This document shows, one piece after another, positions 8,492-16,694 of a DNA stretch of 57,072 nucleotides (within the stretch, counting starts at the first letter, position 1; each line of letters opens with the position of its first letter). Location of the stretch: contig JASFHF010000007.1 of assembly GCA_050123375.1 (NCBI GenBank), positions 1 through 57,072 of the forward strand. The letters are read 5' to 3'. The notes below the pieces were generated by a model. It had not been told where the DNA came from and searched no databases. It saw only the letters and a program-made list of their open reading frames with translations. The stretch is from JASFHF01 sp050123375 (lineage in GTDB: Bacteria > Pseudomonadota > Gammaproteobacteria > UBA12402). A program made the translations under genes and the position numbers.

Positions 8492-9203
8492 TCCCAAATC
8501 TTCGTTTGCGTTTAGCAAAATCATCCAACGCCTGTTTAAAATGATGTTCATTAAAATCCGGCCATAATATGTCAGTAAAATACAATTCAGTATAAGCTAA
8601 TTGCCACAGAAAAAAATTACTAATACGTCTTTCACCGCTAGTGCGAATAAATAAATCCGGATCTGGTAAATCTGCGGTGGTCAAATATTTAGCAAAAGTT
8701 TCTGCGCATATATCTTTTACAGCGATTTCTCGGTCGACAATTTTTTGGGATATTTTTTTAGTTGCTTGTAGAATATCCCATTGCCCACCATAATTAATCG
8801 CAATAACTAATTTCAATCCGGTGTTATTCTGCGTTAGTTTTACTGCTTTTTCTATTCGCTGACGCAGTTTAACAGAAAATCGATTTAAATCACCAATAAA
8901 TCTTAGCTGAATGTTATTTTTATGTAATTTTTGAGTGGCATCCTGGAGTCCTTTTAATAAAAGACGCATTAGATAATTGATTTCTTGTTGCGGCCGTTTC
9001 CAGTTTTCTGTGCTAAAAGCGAACAAACTTAGGACTTCGATGTGATTTTCAGCCGCAAATTTGGTTACTTTTTGAACAACATCTCCTCCAGCTTTGTGTC
9101 CGGCTGAACGTGATTTGTGGTGTAATTCTGCCCAGCGGCCGTTACCGTCCATTACAATTGCAACGTGTTTGGGTATAGTTTGATTTTTGTTCGGTTTTTT
9201 CAT
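8475..9203 (-). CDS. uppS: Undecaprenyl diphosphate synthase (Z-type)
   Basis: A 242-aa cis-prenyltransferase that makes the C55 lipid carrier for peptidoglycan and surface glycans. The N-terminal motif VAIVMDGNGRWAE contains the catalytic Asp, followed by HKAGG. The C-terminal RTSGERRISNFFLWQLAYTE and the LWPDF segment bind IPP. Its last codons (QALDDFAKRKRRFGNIKAK) come from the inserted element; the older end lies 180 bp downstream. It heads the envelope operon, 186 nt before cdsA. Confidence 0.96.
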   Translation of the reverse strand: MKKPNKNQTIPKHVAIVMDGNGRWAELHHKSRSAGHKAGGDVVQKVTKFAAENHIEVLSLFAFSTENWKRPQQEINYLMRLLLKGLQDATQKLHKNNIQLRFIGDLNRFSVKLRQRIEKAVKLTQNNTGLKLVIAINYGGQWDILQATKKISQKIVDREIAVKDICAETFAKYLTTADLPDPDLFIRTSGERRISNFFLWQLAYTELYFTDILWPDFNEHHFKQALDDFAKRKRRFGNIKAK

Positions 9204-9248
9204 CGAGGAATCATTATATGGGGTTGTGGTAATTAGGGCAAGTATCAG

Positions 9249-9278
9249 TTGATGATTGTTTGAGCGATGCTATATAAT
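9249..9278 (+). promoter_or_regulatory. Sigma-70 promoter for the glycoside-hydrolase-like gene
   Basis: TTGATG (9249-9254) and a perfect TATAAT (9273-9278) are separated by 18 nt, about 54 nt before the start codon at 9332. It is divergent from uppS. Confidence 0.6.
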
Positions 9279-9331
9279 AGGGCCTGAATCAGAAGTTACT
9301 TTAATTCGTAATGCCATGCAGGGGGAGAAAT

Positions 9332-10393
9332 ATGCGAAAAATTTTTTACATTATTTTATTGATGATATGCACATTTGTGATAAGCGACATTGCTTTGGCA
9401 AAATGTAATCAGCCAAAAATATTTTTGTATTTTGAAAGTTTTCCTAAAAATAAATTAGCGACACATACAATGGCTTTAAAGAAATACAAATCTATTTTAA
9501 CCAGTTCAAAAATAGCTGGTGCTCAAGTAAGATATTCATGGCGAGAATTAGAGCCGAAAAAAGGTGTTTATAATTTTACGCGCATTCAAAATGATTTGAA
9601 ATATTTAACTAGTATTCATAAAAAGCTTGTTGTTCAATTGCAATATAATTCATTTATGCCTCGTGCAATTAATGTGCCAGTATATATCGTGAAAGATTCG
9701 CAATACCACGGTGGGGTTGCTCCGCAAGTTGATTCTGCAGGAGGTATTAAGAAAAACATTAGTGAGGGTTGGGTTGCGAGAACTTGGGATCCTGCGGTTG
9801 CTATTCGCTTGCATTTGTTATTTAAAGCTTTAGCGAATAAGTTTGATGGTAAAGTTTATGCAGTTAATTTACCTGAAACTGCTATTGATGTAACAGTCGG
9901 CAAACATGCACCGCTTGGTTTTACTCCTGAAAAATATTTTAATGCCGTGATTAATAATATGAGGGTATTAAAACAAAGTTTTAGCAAATCTTTAGTAATT
10001 CAGTATGTGAATTTTTTTCCTGGAGAATGGTTGCCATGGACAGATAAACATTTCATGTCGAGAATTTTTGCATATGCAAAAGAATATCATATTGGTCTTG
10101 GCGGTCCTGATGTTGCTCCTTATCGCAAAGGACAAATGCAAAATAGTTACAAATATTTTCATCGATATAAGGGTAAATTAACTGCTGTGGCGATAGCGGT
10201 GCAATCAGGCGATTATTTGTATACTAATCCAAAAACCAAACAAAAATATACTACTAAAGATTTTGTGAGTTTTGCTGTGAACTATTTAGGAGTAGATCAT
10301 TTATTTTGGACGGTACAAGAACCGTTTTTTAGTAAAAAGTTTATTCCAGCTATTAAAAAGAATTTTTGTTTGAGCATGTTTGAACAAAGGTAA
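9332..10393 (+). CDS. Secreted TIM-barrel glycoside-hydrolase-like protein
   Basis: A 353-aa protein with a signal peptide (about 1-24, ending IALA|KC). GGGGGAG lies 4-5 nt before the ATG at 9332, so the ATG at 9311 is rejected. Near residue 70 the phrase WRELEPKKGVYNF is typical of the beta-2 region of GH10/GH42-like TIM barrels. Two Glu-centred motifs, VNLPETAID near residue 185 and FWTVQEPFF near 330, are placed as acid/base and nucleophile would be. Substrate is unknown. It is monocistronic, followed by a dispersed palindrome. A cell-wall or polysaccharide hydrolase role is inferred. Confidence 0.6.
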   Translation: MRKIFYIILLMICTFVISDIALAKCNQPKIFLYFESFPKNKLATHTMALKKYKSILTSSKIAGAQVRYSWRELEPKKGVYNFTRIQNDLKYLTSIHKKLVVQLQYNSFMPRAINVPVYIVKDSQYHGGVAPQVDSAGGIKKNISEGWVARTWDPAVAIRLHLLFKALANKFDGKVYAVNLPETAIDVTVGKHAPLGFTPEKYFNAVINNMRVLKQSFSKSLVIQYVNFFPGEWLPWTDKHFMSRIFAYAKEYHIGLGGPDVAPYRKGQMQNSYKYFHRYKGKLTAVAIAVQSGDYLYTNPKTKQKYTTKDFVSFAVNYLGVDHLFWTVQEPFFSKKFIPAIKKNFCLSMFEQR

Positions 10394-10560
10394 AGATAAT
10401 CCCGATGATTTACAGTTAAATTTAATTCTTTTCGGCTTTTTGATCGACAAAATACACGACTTTCGCACAACGTGCGAATAATTACCACTTAGTTTATTTC
10501 AGTGGCAGCTACCGCGCATGATATACTTGTGTTCTATTAAAGCTATGATTGTGCTTGCTG

Positions 10561-10649
10561 ACTCATGATTTTACAAAAACAAACAGGTTGTAAAATCATG
10601 AGTTCCAATTTAAACTAGCAGTATAAATCCGGCATCTTAAAGTGTGATT
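10561..10649. repeat. Nested palindromic element, copy 2 (shortened)
   Basis: A perfect 16-bp hairpin (10561-10576 with 10588-10603) is followed by sequence almost identical to 1969-2009, including CAGTATAAATCCGGCATCTT. The outer left arm found in copy 1 is not recognisable. It lies between the convergent 3' ends of the glycoside-hydrolase-like gene and the asparaginase gene, where it could act as a bidirectional terminator. Confidence 0.75.
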
Positions 10650-10657
10650 GATATATA

Positions 10658-11770
10658 TCACTGCGTCGGCAATTTAAAGTATTGTTTTAATTTATTATGA
10701 TTTTTTCCGACAGTTGGTAAAGCCAGCATGAGTAAAATGCGCGTTTTTGCAGCATCTAAATCTCCATCCAAAATTGCGCCATTTTTTGCTAAAGTTGCGC
10801 CCCCGCCTTGATCGCCATAGATTGGATAAACTCGGCCATTCGCTACGCGTGAAGTTATGATTACAACTACATTTTTACTAATGGCGTATTTTATTGCCTT
10901 AAAAACGTCGGCGTTAACGTTGCCGGCGCCTACTGCTTCGACTACGATTCCTTTGGCTCCAGAGTTAACCGAATAACGAATGATATTGCCGTCATCACCG
11001 GCAAATGTGGTAATTAAGTCTACGCGCGGTAATTTTTTAGGTAATGGAAAATATAAACGGTGAATGCGATCATGAAAACGTAGTATGTGTTTACTCTGGA
11101 TATAGCCTAAATAACCTTTTTCGCCTGAGTCAAATGCTTGTACATTTGTTGTTTGGATTTTGCGTACACTAGCAGCGGAATTAATGTATTGATTTAAGGA
11201 GATAGTTACTCCCCAATTTCGTGCTTGTTTGGAAGCTGCTTGAGTTACCGCATTAAGTATGTTTGGGGGGCCGTCAGGATAAGGATTAGAAGCGCTGCGC
11301 ATTGCACCGGTAAATACAATCGGTTTACTGGTGGATGTAGTTAGATCCAGGAAATATGCGCCTTCAGCCATGGTATCAGTGCCGTGGGTTACAACTACAC
11401 CAGTAATTTTTGGATCTTTTAATATTCGGTTGACGACTTTACTTAGACGTAGCCAGATCGCAGGTGTCATTTGTGAGCTGTCAATATCTGAAAATTCAAC
11501 TACTTTGATATTAGCGATTTTTTTCAACGCTGGTATCGCCTCGATTAAATCATCGCCTGATACTGCAGGTACTGCTTTTTTGGTTTTGGGATCGATTTTT
11601 TCAGCAACTGTGCCGCCGGTAGTAACAATAGCAATAGTGGGTAAATTATTTTTAAAAGCATATGCATTTGAAACGATAGAGATTGTTGATAATAACATAC
11701 AGACTATTGTTGATTTTATAAGTTGTATCAACAAATGTTTTTGTGGTTTAGTTTTAAAAATTGTATTCAT
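10658..11770 (-). CDS. ansB: Type II (periplasmic) L-asparaginase
   Basis: A 370-aa enzyme that hydrolyses L-asparagine to aspartate and ammonia. A long cationic signal region ends near ISIVSNAYA, after which both asparaginase motifs appear: IAIVTTGGTVAEK (first catalytic Thr) and GVVVTHGTDTMAEGAYFLDL (second Thr and Asp). The ATG at 11770 has AAGGAG 8 nt upstream; that RBS lies close to the stop of the preceding Cys-rich gene (gap 2 nt), so the pair is probably one transcript with coupled translation. Periplasmic location is inferred from the signal peptide. Confidence 0.9.
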   Translation of the reverse strand: MNTIFKTKPQKHLLIQLIKSTIVCMLLSTISIVSNAYAFKNNLPTIAIVTTGGTVAEKIDPKTKKAVPAVSGDDLIEAIPALKKIANIKVVEFSDIDSSQMTPAIWLRLSKVVNRILKDPKITGVVVTHGTDTMAEGAYFLDLTTSTSKPIVFTGAMRSASNPYPDGPPNILNAVTQAASKQARNWGVTISLNQYINSAASVRKIQTTNVQAFDSGEKGYLGYIQSKHILRFHDRIHRLYFPLPKKLPRVDLITTFAGDDGNIIRYSVNSGAKGIVVEAVGAGNVNADVFKAIKYAISKNVVVIITSRVANGRVYPIYGDQGGGATLAKNGAILDGDLDAAKTRILLMLALPTVGKNHNKLKQYFKLPTQ

Positions 11771-11772
11771 TT

Positions 11773-12543
11773 TTAAGCTCCTTTTAACCATCCAAAGTGC
11801 TTATAAAGAAGATAAATTCCTTTAAGCTGAAACTGTTTTAGATTTACTGCGCTATATACTTTACCTGGCTTAGTGTCACATTTGCCTGGAACTGAGATAA
11901 ATGATTTTGTTTTTTTGATCGGGCAATAACAGACAGCACTCAAAGCATTGTTTTTATCAACTTTACATGATACCCCAAAGCAATCAGCATAAGCATGTTG
12001 TTGGTTATATTCGCATAAAGTTACTGTGTTGGTTTTTGACCTGTTTTTAAGATCAAAAACATTTGTCATTGAGAAATTTGAAGTTACTTTTATCATGTTG
12101 CCATTTACATCATACACGGGTAAGCTTTTTTCACGATTATATGGACTAATTGATATACTGGAAATATGGTTTTTTGTGTTGATAATCGGGCAATTACAAT
12201 ATGCCATATTTGGATTTTTTTTATCTATGGTGCATTCTGACATTGAACAAAGAGTGTATGGCATATTATTAAATCCATATACTGTATTTTCTTTTTCTTG
12301 TTGCGACTTTGACGTCGGGGCCAAATAGAGAGCGCAAGTATCACCATGGCACGAATAACCGCTGATTTTAGCAGCGTCGGTTGTCTCATTGAGTTTGCAG
12401 CGGTACGTATTATCCGCCACTTTTGTGCAGCTATCAAAAATTTTGGGATAAGGATTTATATTGTCAGCATAACTGAAGATGCTATAAAATAATGTAGTAA
12501 TAATAATTGCTTTAGATAAAGTTTTAAAAAAACTAAACATCAC
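11773..12543 (-). CDS. Secreted cysteine-rich repeat protein, unknown function
   Basis: A 256-aa protein with a signal peptide (about 1-26, ending FSYA|DN). The mature part contains about three diverged repeats, each with paired cysteines. A tail of the form C-N/Y-CPI-x-x-T-K recurs (YCNCPIINTKN and CYCPIKKTKS), preceded by xLCxxxxC-type segments. Disulfide-stabilised periplasmic or surface modules are likely. It is the first gene of a two-gene unit with asparaginase; a GGAGG lies upstream of its start. No family is recognised. Confidence 0.7.
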   Translation of the reverse strand: MMFSFFKTLSKAIIITTLFYSIFSYADNINPYPKIFDSCTKVADNTYRCKLNETTDAAKISGYSCHGDTCALYLAPTSKSQQEKENTVYGFNNMPYTLCSMSECTIDKKNPNMAYCNCPIINTKNHISSISISPYNREKSLPVYDVNGNMIKVTSNFSMTNVFDLKNRSKTNTVTLCEYNQQHAYADCFGVSCKVDKNNALSAVCYCPIKKTKSFISVPGKCDTKPGKVYSAVNLKQFQLKGIYLLYKHFGWLKGA

Positions 12544-12620
12544 TAAAAACCTCCTTTTTTTATCATTTTAGCACGCCTGAAATTTCGTGTTAAGGGGTTT
12601 TGGGGGTTGTTTTGAAACTG

Positions 12621-12667
12621 GCGCTCCCTAGGGGGCTCGAACCCCTGTTCCCGCCGTGAGAGGGCGG
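12621..12667 (-). repeat. Displaced 3' half of tRNA-Glu (candidate att site)
   Basis: These 47 bp match 13484-13530 with one mismatch. They cover the anticodon arm, variable loop, T arm and 3' acceptor strand of the complete tRNA-Glu. The 5' half is missing, so this is not a functional tRNA. Position, orientation and extent are those of the far attachment site left when an element integrates into a tRNA gene and restores its 3' half. The flanking stretch 12544-12818 holds no other feature that I can support. Confidence 0.85.
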
Positions 12668-12818
12668 TATTTGAGGTTAAACATCAAAAAAGTAACAAAT
12701 TTTGTTGAAAAATACAGCACAGAAGCTACAATTAAATTACACAGTCTTTGTGTCCGAATTGTCACCGTAGGGTGCGCGTGGCTGGAAATCTCCAGTCTAG
12801 GGCACAGAGACGATCTAA

Positions 12819-13430
12819 TTAGTGAAAACCCCATATATTATCAATTTTTGTTTCAAGCATTTTTTTCCATCTTTGATGGTCTTTTTTTTCTGGATTATAT
12901 GATCTTGCAATGGCGCCCACAATCATATCCGCCATTTGAATTAAATTATCATTTTTAGAATTAACAAATTTTAATTTTTTTATCGAACCTATGTTTAATT
13001 GCTTATGCAGATATGCTCTCATGGCATTTTGAAATTCTTTGCTACCGCTGCCATCTATTTTTACCGATGCATTAGATAACAATTTGTTGTCATATTGCAT
13101 TAAATTACGAATAAAAAAATTGTAAAAACTTTCTTTAGAGTTTCTTAGATGATGACTATAAACATAATTTTTATTGACTACTAATGCTCTAACAGAAAAA
13201 TCAAAATTATTGATGGTTTTAAAAAAAATATCACGTATGTCATTGCGTGATTTGCTAAATTTAAATTCAGGTTTTACACGTAATTTATTACGAAGTATCT
13301 GAATTGCTGTGCTTGCTTTTTCAGCTTCGGAATGTTTCGTAAAAATTGTCATAGCAATAGCAAAATGTGAAGAAGATCCTTGAGTTAATTTAAAGCCTGG
13401 ACACCCACTTTCATCTATAAATACTAGCAA
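12819..13430 (-). CDS. DUF3800 domain protein
   Basis: A 203-aa protein beginning MLVFIDESGCPG, the DUF3800 start with two acidic residues (D6, E7). The far motif NDNLIQMADMIVGAIARSY has the conserved QxADxxxG pattern. This arrangement is RNase H-like, and DUF3800 proteins are common in phage, plasmid and defence-related neighbourhoods, but the activity is not established. It is the only gene in the cassette bracketed by tRNA-Glu and its duplicated 3' half. No integrase is present. Confidence 0.8.
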   Translation of the reverse strand: MLVFIDESGCPGFKLTQGSSSHFAIAMTIFTKHSEAEKASTAIQILRNKLRVKPEFKFSKSRNDIRDIFFKTINNFDFSVRALVVNKNYVYSHHLRNSKESFYNFFIRNLMQYDNKLLSNASVKIDGSGSKEFQNAMRAYLHKQLNIGSIKKLKFVNSKNDNLIQMADMIVGAIARSYNPEKKDHQRWKKMLETKIDNIWGFH

Positions 13431-13484
13431 TGAATATTCTCCTTATTGTAATTGTTTCATATTTATTCTGCTATTAAACATAAG

Positions 13485-13557
13485 CGCTCCCTAGGGGACT
13501 CGAACCCCTGTTCCCGCCGTGAGAGGGCGGTGTCCTAGGCCGCTAGACGAAGGGAGC
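13485..13557 (-). tRNA. tRNA-Glu (anticodon CUC)
   Basis: A complete cloverleaf can be drawn. The acceptor stem is GCTCCCT/AGGGAGC, and the anticodon stem CCGCC/GGCGG encloses the loop CTCTCAC. The T arm is AGGGG-TTCGAGT-CCCCT, and the D arm contains the AGCGGCCTAGGACA sequence typical of tRNA-Glu. CCA is not encoded. The usual bacterial tRNA-Glu has UUC; CUC is an accessory isoacceptor reading GAG. Its 3' half is the target of a duplication (12621-12667). Confidence 0.93.
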
Positions 13558-13631
13558 TCGCAAAAAATGCTCGTCTACATTATATGAGTGAGGTATTATA
13601 CATTAATATATGTTATTAACCACAAGGATTG

Positions 13632-14864
13632 TTGAAAATTAAAACTATTTCCAGATCAAAGCATAAGATTTCTGAAGAGCAAATTAGTAAAAATGCGTTG
13701 AAAGTGTTGCGAGTGTTGCATAACGCCGGTTTTGATGCCTATTTAGTTGGCGGTTGCGTGCGTGATTTGTTGTTGGGGAGAATGCCTAAAGATTTTGATA
13801 TTGTGACAAATGCTTTGCCTAATCAGATCAAGAAATTATTTCGTAATTGTCGTTTGATTGGGCGGCGTTTTAGATTGGCGCATGTTTATTTTGGCCGGGA
13901 AATTATTGAAGTGGCTACTTTTCGTGCTGGAGATATTCATACGGCTCACAAAACTAAAGACGGCTTAATTATGCGTGATAATGTTTATGGTACAATTAAT
14001 CAAGATGTTGAGCGGCGTGATTTTACAGTGAATGCTTTGTTTTACGATGTTTTTAGTCATAAAATACTAGATTTTATAAATGGTTTTGAAGATTTATGTG
14101 CAAAACAATTAAATATTATAGGTCCGCCTAGTTTGCGTTATCGTGAAGATCCTGTACGTATTTTGCGTGCTGTGCGGATCGCTGGTAAATTAGGATTTAC
14201 TATTACTTCTAGAACGGCGCAGCCGATTAAGAGGTTGAATCGATTATTGAAAAATATTGTGCCCGCAAGAATTTTTGATGAAGTAGTAAAAACTTTTCAT
14301 TGTGGTGCGGCGCAAGCGATTTATCCGTTGTTAATTAGATTTGATTTATTAGAAAAAATTTTACCGTTAACCGCACATAATATTAAGTTACCACACGCAA
14401 AAGTTGATTCTTTTATTAAAAAGCTTTTACATGATACTGATATGCGGATTCAGCAAAATAAAGTAGTTGCACCAGCATTTTTGTTTGCGGCATTGCTTTG
14501 GTATGCGTTGATGCCAATTTGGGAAAAACTTGTAAAGCAAGATGTGCCAAATAGTGTAGCTTTTGATAAAGCGATAAGCGAAGTTTTGCGGGTGCAGCGA
14601 CAACATTTGGCGATCCCTCATCGTATTTCATTGGTTATGCGTGAAATTTGGCGTTTGCAGCGTAAGTTAGAGTTGCTTAATCCGCGTTCCATTTGGTATG
14701 TATTTGAACATAGACGTTTTCGTGCAGCATATGATTTGTTATTATTGCGCTCTAAAGTGGAGAAAAAGTTAAAAGGTATGGTTGATTGGTGGGAGCAGTT
14801 TCAAGTGGCGAGCAGGGAAAAACGGGATGAGATGGTGCTTGCTTTGGATTTTCAAAAAGTTTAA
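13632..14864 (+). CDS. pcnB: Poly(A) polymerase I PcnB
   Basis: About 410 aa, of the class II nucleotidyltransferase family that adds 3' poly(A) tails marking RNA for decay. Visible motifs are AYLVGGCVRDLLLGRMPKD (Gly-Gly plus RD), DFDIV (catalytic acidic pair), RRDFTVNALFYD, and YREDPVRILRAVRIAGKLGF, which favours poly(A) polymerase over CCA-adding enzyme. No ATG is available; of two adjacent TTG codons the second (13632) is better spaced from AAGGA (13625-13629). The C-terminus is shorter than E. coli PcnB and lacks its long basic tail. Confidence 0.9.
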   Translation: MKIKTISRSKHKISEEQISKNALKVLRVLHNAGFDAYLVGGCVRDLLLGRMPKDFDIVTNALPNQIKKLFRNCRLIGRRFRLAHVYFGREIIEVATFRAGDIHTAHKTKDGLIMRDNVYGTINQDVERRDFTVNALFYDVFSHKILDFINGFEDLCAKQLNIIGPPSLRYREDPVRILRAVRIAGKLGFTITSRTAQPIKRLNRLLKNIVPARIFDEVVKTFHCGAAQAIYPLLIRFDLLEKILPLTAHNIKLPHAKVDSFIKKLLHDTDMRIQQNKVVAPAFLFAALLWYALMPIWEKLVKQDVPNSVAFDKAISEVLRVQRQHLAIPHRISLVMREIWRLQRKLELLNPRSIWYVFEHRRFRAAYDLLLLRSKVEKKLKGMVDWWEQFQVASREKRDEMVLALDFQKV

Positions 14865-14878
14865 AAGAGGGGATAGTT

Positions 14879-16531
14879 ATGGGCTCGATAGTAGATAGCG
14901 AAGCTTGGAAAAATTTGCGGCAACATTGTGATGTTCTTGAAGAAATACATATTCGTGATTTGTTTGCGCAAGAGGGTAATCGTTTTTATCAGTTTTCTTT
15001 GCAGGGTCCGGAAATATTTTTAGATTTTTCCAAAAATCGTGTTGTGCCGGAAACTATGAATTTATTAATTAGGTTAGCAGAGGCGATTAATTTAAATGAT
15101 AAAATCGAAGCAATGTTTACAGGTCAAGCAATTAATTTCACCGAGCATCGTGCGGTTTTACATACCGCGCTACGTAATCGTTCTAATACCCCGGTAATGG
15201 TTAATAATGAAGATGTTATGCCTAAAATTAATAAAATATTGAATAAAATGCGTAAATTTACTGAGCAAGTACGTAGCGGAAAGTGGCATGGCAGTACTGG
15301 CAAAAAAATTACGGATATAGTTAATATTGGAATTGGTGGGTCAGATCTTGGGCCTAAAATGGTAGTCAATGCTTTGGCTTATTATGCAAAAAAAAATCTA
15401 CGTTGTCATTTTGTTTCTAATGTTGATGGGACACAAATCACTGAAACTTTAGAATCGCTTGATCCAGAAACTACGTTATTTATTGTTGCTTCAAAAACTT
15501 TTACTACAATAGAAACTTTAACTAATGCCGAGACGGCGCGTGATTGGTTATTGAAAAAGTTAAAAGCGCCAAAAGAAGCAGTAGCCAAGCATTTTGTGGC
15601 GGTTTCTACTAATGCTGAAAAAGTTAAAGAATTTGGTATTGATGTTGAAAACATGTTTGAATTTTGGGATTGGGTTGGTGGTCGTTATTCAGTTTGGTCT
15701 GCGATTGGTTTACCGATCGCATTATCGATTGGTATGGACAAATTCGAGGATTTTTTAGCCGGCGCGCATGAAATGGATAAGCATTTTTATCAGGCTAAGT
15801 TTGATAAAAATATTCCGGTAATTTTAGGTTTATTAAGTATTTTTAATCACGATTTTTTAGGCGCTGGTTCAGAAGCTGTAATTCCTTATGACCAATATTT
15901 ATTTTATTTAGTGCAGTATTTACAGCAGTTAAGTATGGAAAGTAATGGCAAGACAATTACAGTTGATGGTGAAATTTCACCGTGTAGAACTGGAGCAATT
16001 TTATGGGGTGGAATCGGCACCGATGGTCAGCATGCTTTTCATCAATTACTGCATCAAGGAACAGAACTTGTAGCGATTGATTTTATTATTCCAATTCGTA
16101 GTTTAAATCCAACGGGCGAGCATCATGTGTTATTAATGGCAAATTGTTTGGCACAAGCACAGGCATTAATGTGTGGAAGGTCGCTTGAAGAAGTGCGTAA
16201 GGAAATGCTGGATGCTGGGATTGATGTAAAACGTGTGGATGAGTTAGCGCCGTATAAAGTTATGCCGGGGAATCAGCCGGTGAATATGATTATGCTTGAT
16301 AAATTAACTCCGCGTTCGTTGGGGGCTTTGCTTGCAATGTATGAACACAGAACTTTTGTAATTGGTGCTGTTTTAGGAATTAATTCTTTTGATCAATGGG
16401 GTGTGGAATTAGGTAAAAAATTAGCTGGGAATATTACTGGTGATTTAATTTATACTGAGTATTCGGCAGAATATGCGGAGTATGATGATTCTACCAAAGG
16501 TTTGATTGAGCGCTGTCGTAGTAGATTTTGA
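14879..16531 (+). CDS. pgi: Glucose-6-phosphate isomerase
   Basis: The 550-aa glycolytic/gluconeogenic enzyme interconverts glucose-6-P and fructose-6-P. Both family signatures are present: GIGGSDLGPKMV binds the phosphate, and GGRYSVWSAIGLPIALSIG spans about 268-286. The C-terminal QWGVELGK motif carries the conserved Lys, and the active-site Glu lies in the SNGK region. Length is normal. It starts 14 nt after pcnB with an AGAGGGG RBS, so the two are probably co-transcribed. Confidence 0.97.
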   Translation: MGSIVDSEAWKNLRQHCDVLEEIHIRDLFAQEGNRFYQFSLQGPEIFLDFSKNRVVPETMNLLIRLAEAINLNDKIEAMFTGQAINFTEHRAVLHTALRNRSNTPVMVNNEDVMPKINKILNKMRKFTEQVRSGKWHGSTGKKITDIVNIGIGGSDLGPKMVVNALAYYAKKNLRCHFVSNVDGTQITETLESLDPETTLFIVASKTFTTIETLTNAETARDWLLKKLKAPKEAVAKHFVAVSTNAEKVKEFGIDVENMFEFWDWVGGRYSVWSAIGLPIALSIGMDKFEDFLAGAHEMDKHFYQAKFDKNIPVILGLLSIFNHDFLGAGSEAVIPYDQYLFYLVQYLQQLSMESNGKTITVDGEISPCRTGAILWGGIGTDGQHAFHQLLHQGTELVAIDFIIPIRSLNPTGEHHVLLMANCLAQAQALMCGRSLEEVRKEMLDAGIDVKRVDELAPYKVMPGNQPVNMIMLDKLTPRSLGALLAMYEHRTFVIGAVLGINSFDQWGVELGKKLAGNITGDLIYTEYSAEYAEYDDSTKGLIERCRSRF

Positions 16532-16619
16532 CATAAAAAAATAGTAAATTTCTTTATTTAAATTTGAGATATTCTTTTGCCAATAAGGCTTAAGTATATT
16601 TATGCGTGAAATTCAACAT

Positions 16620-16676
16620 AAAAACATAGTTGAAAAAAGCAGAAAAACATAGTAAAATACAAAAGAAAAACAGAGT
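16620..16676 (+). promoter_or_regulatory. Three direct repeats with 23-bp period upstream of fic (candidate operator)
   Basis: The 11-mer AAAAACAtAGT occurs at 16620-16630, 16643-16653 and (as AAAAACAGAGT) 16666-16676, an exact 23-bp period. The last copy is 18 nt before the start codon. Such phasing places the sites on one face of the helix and suits a repeat-binding regulator. The Fic protein's own wHTH-like N-terminus is a plausible ligand; this is inference. Confidence 0.5.
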
Positions 16677-16694
16677 AAAATTGGAGAGAATAAG

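Noticed and set aside
12628..12834. ORFs overlapping the tRNA-Glu fragment and its flank
   Set aside because: They read through the tRNA remnant on either strand; no RBS and no plausible protein.
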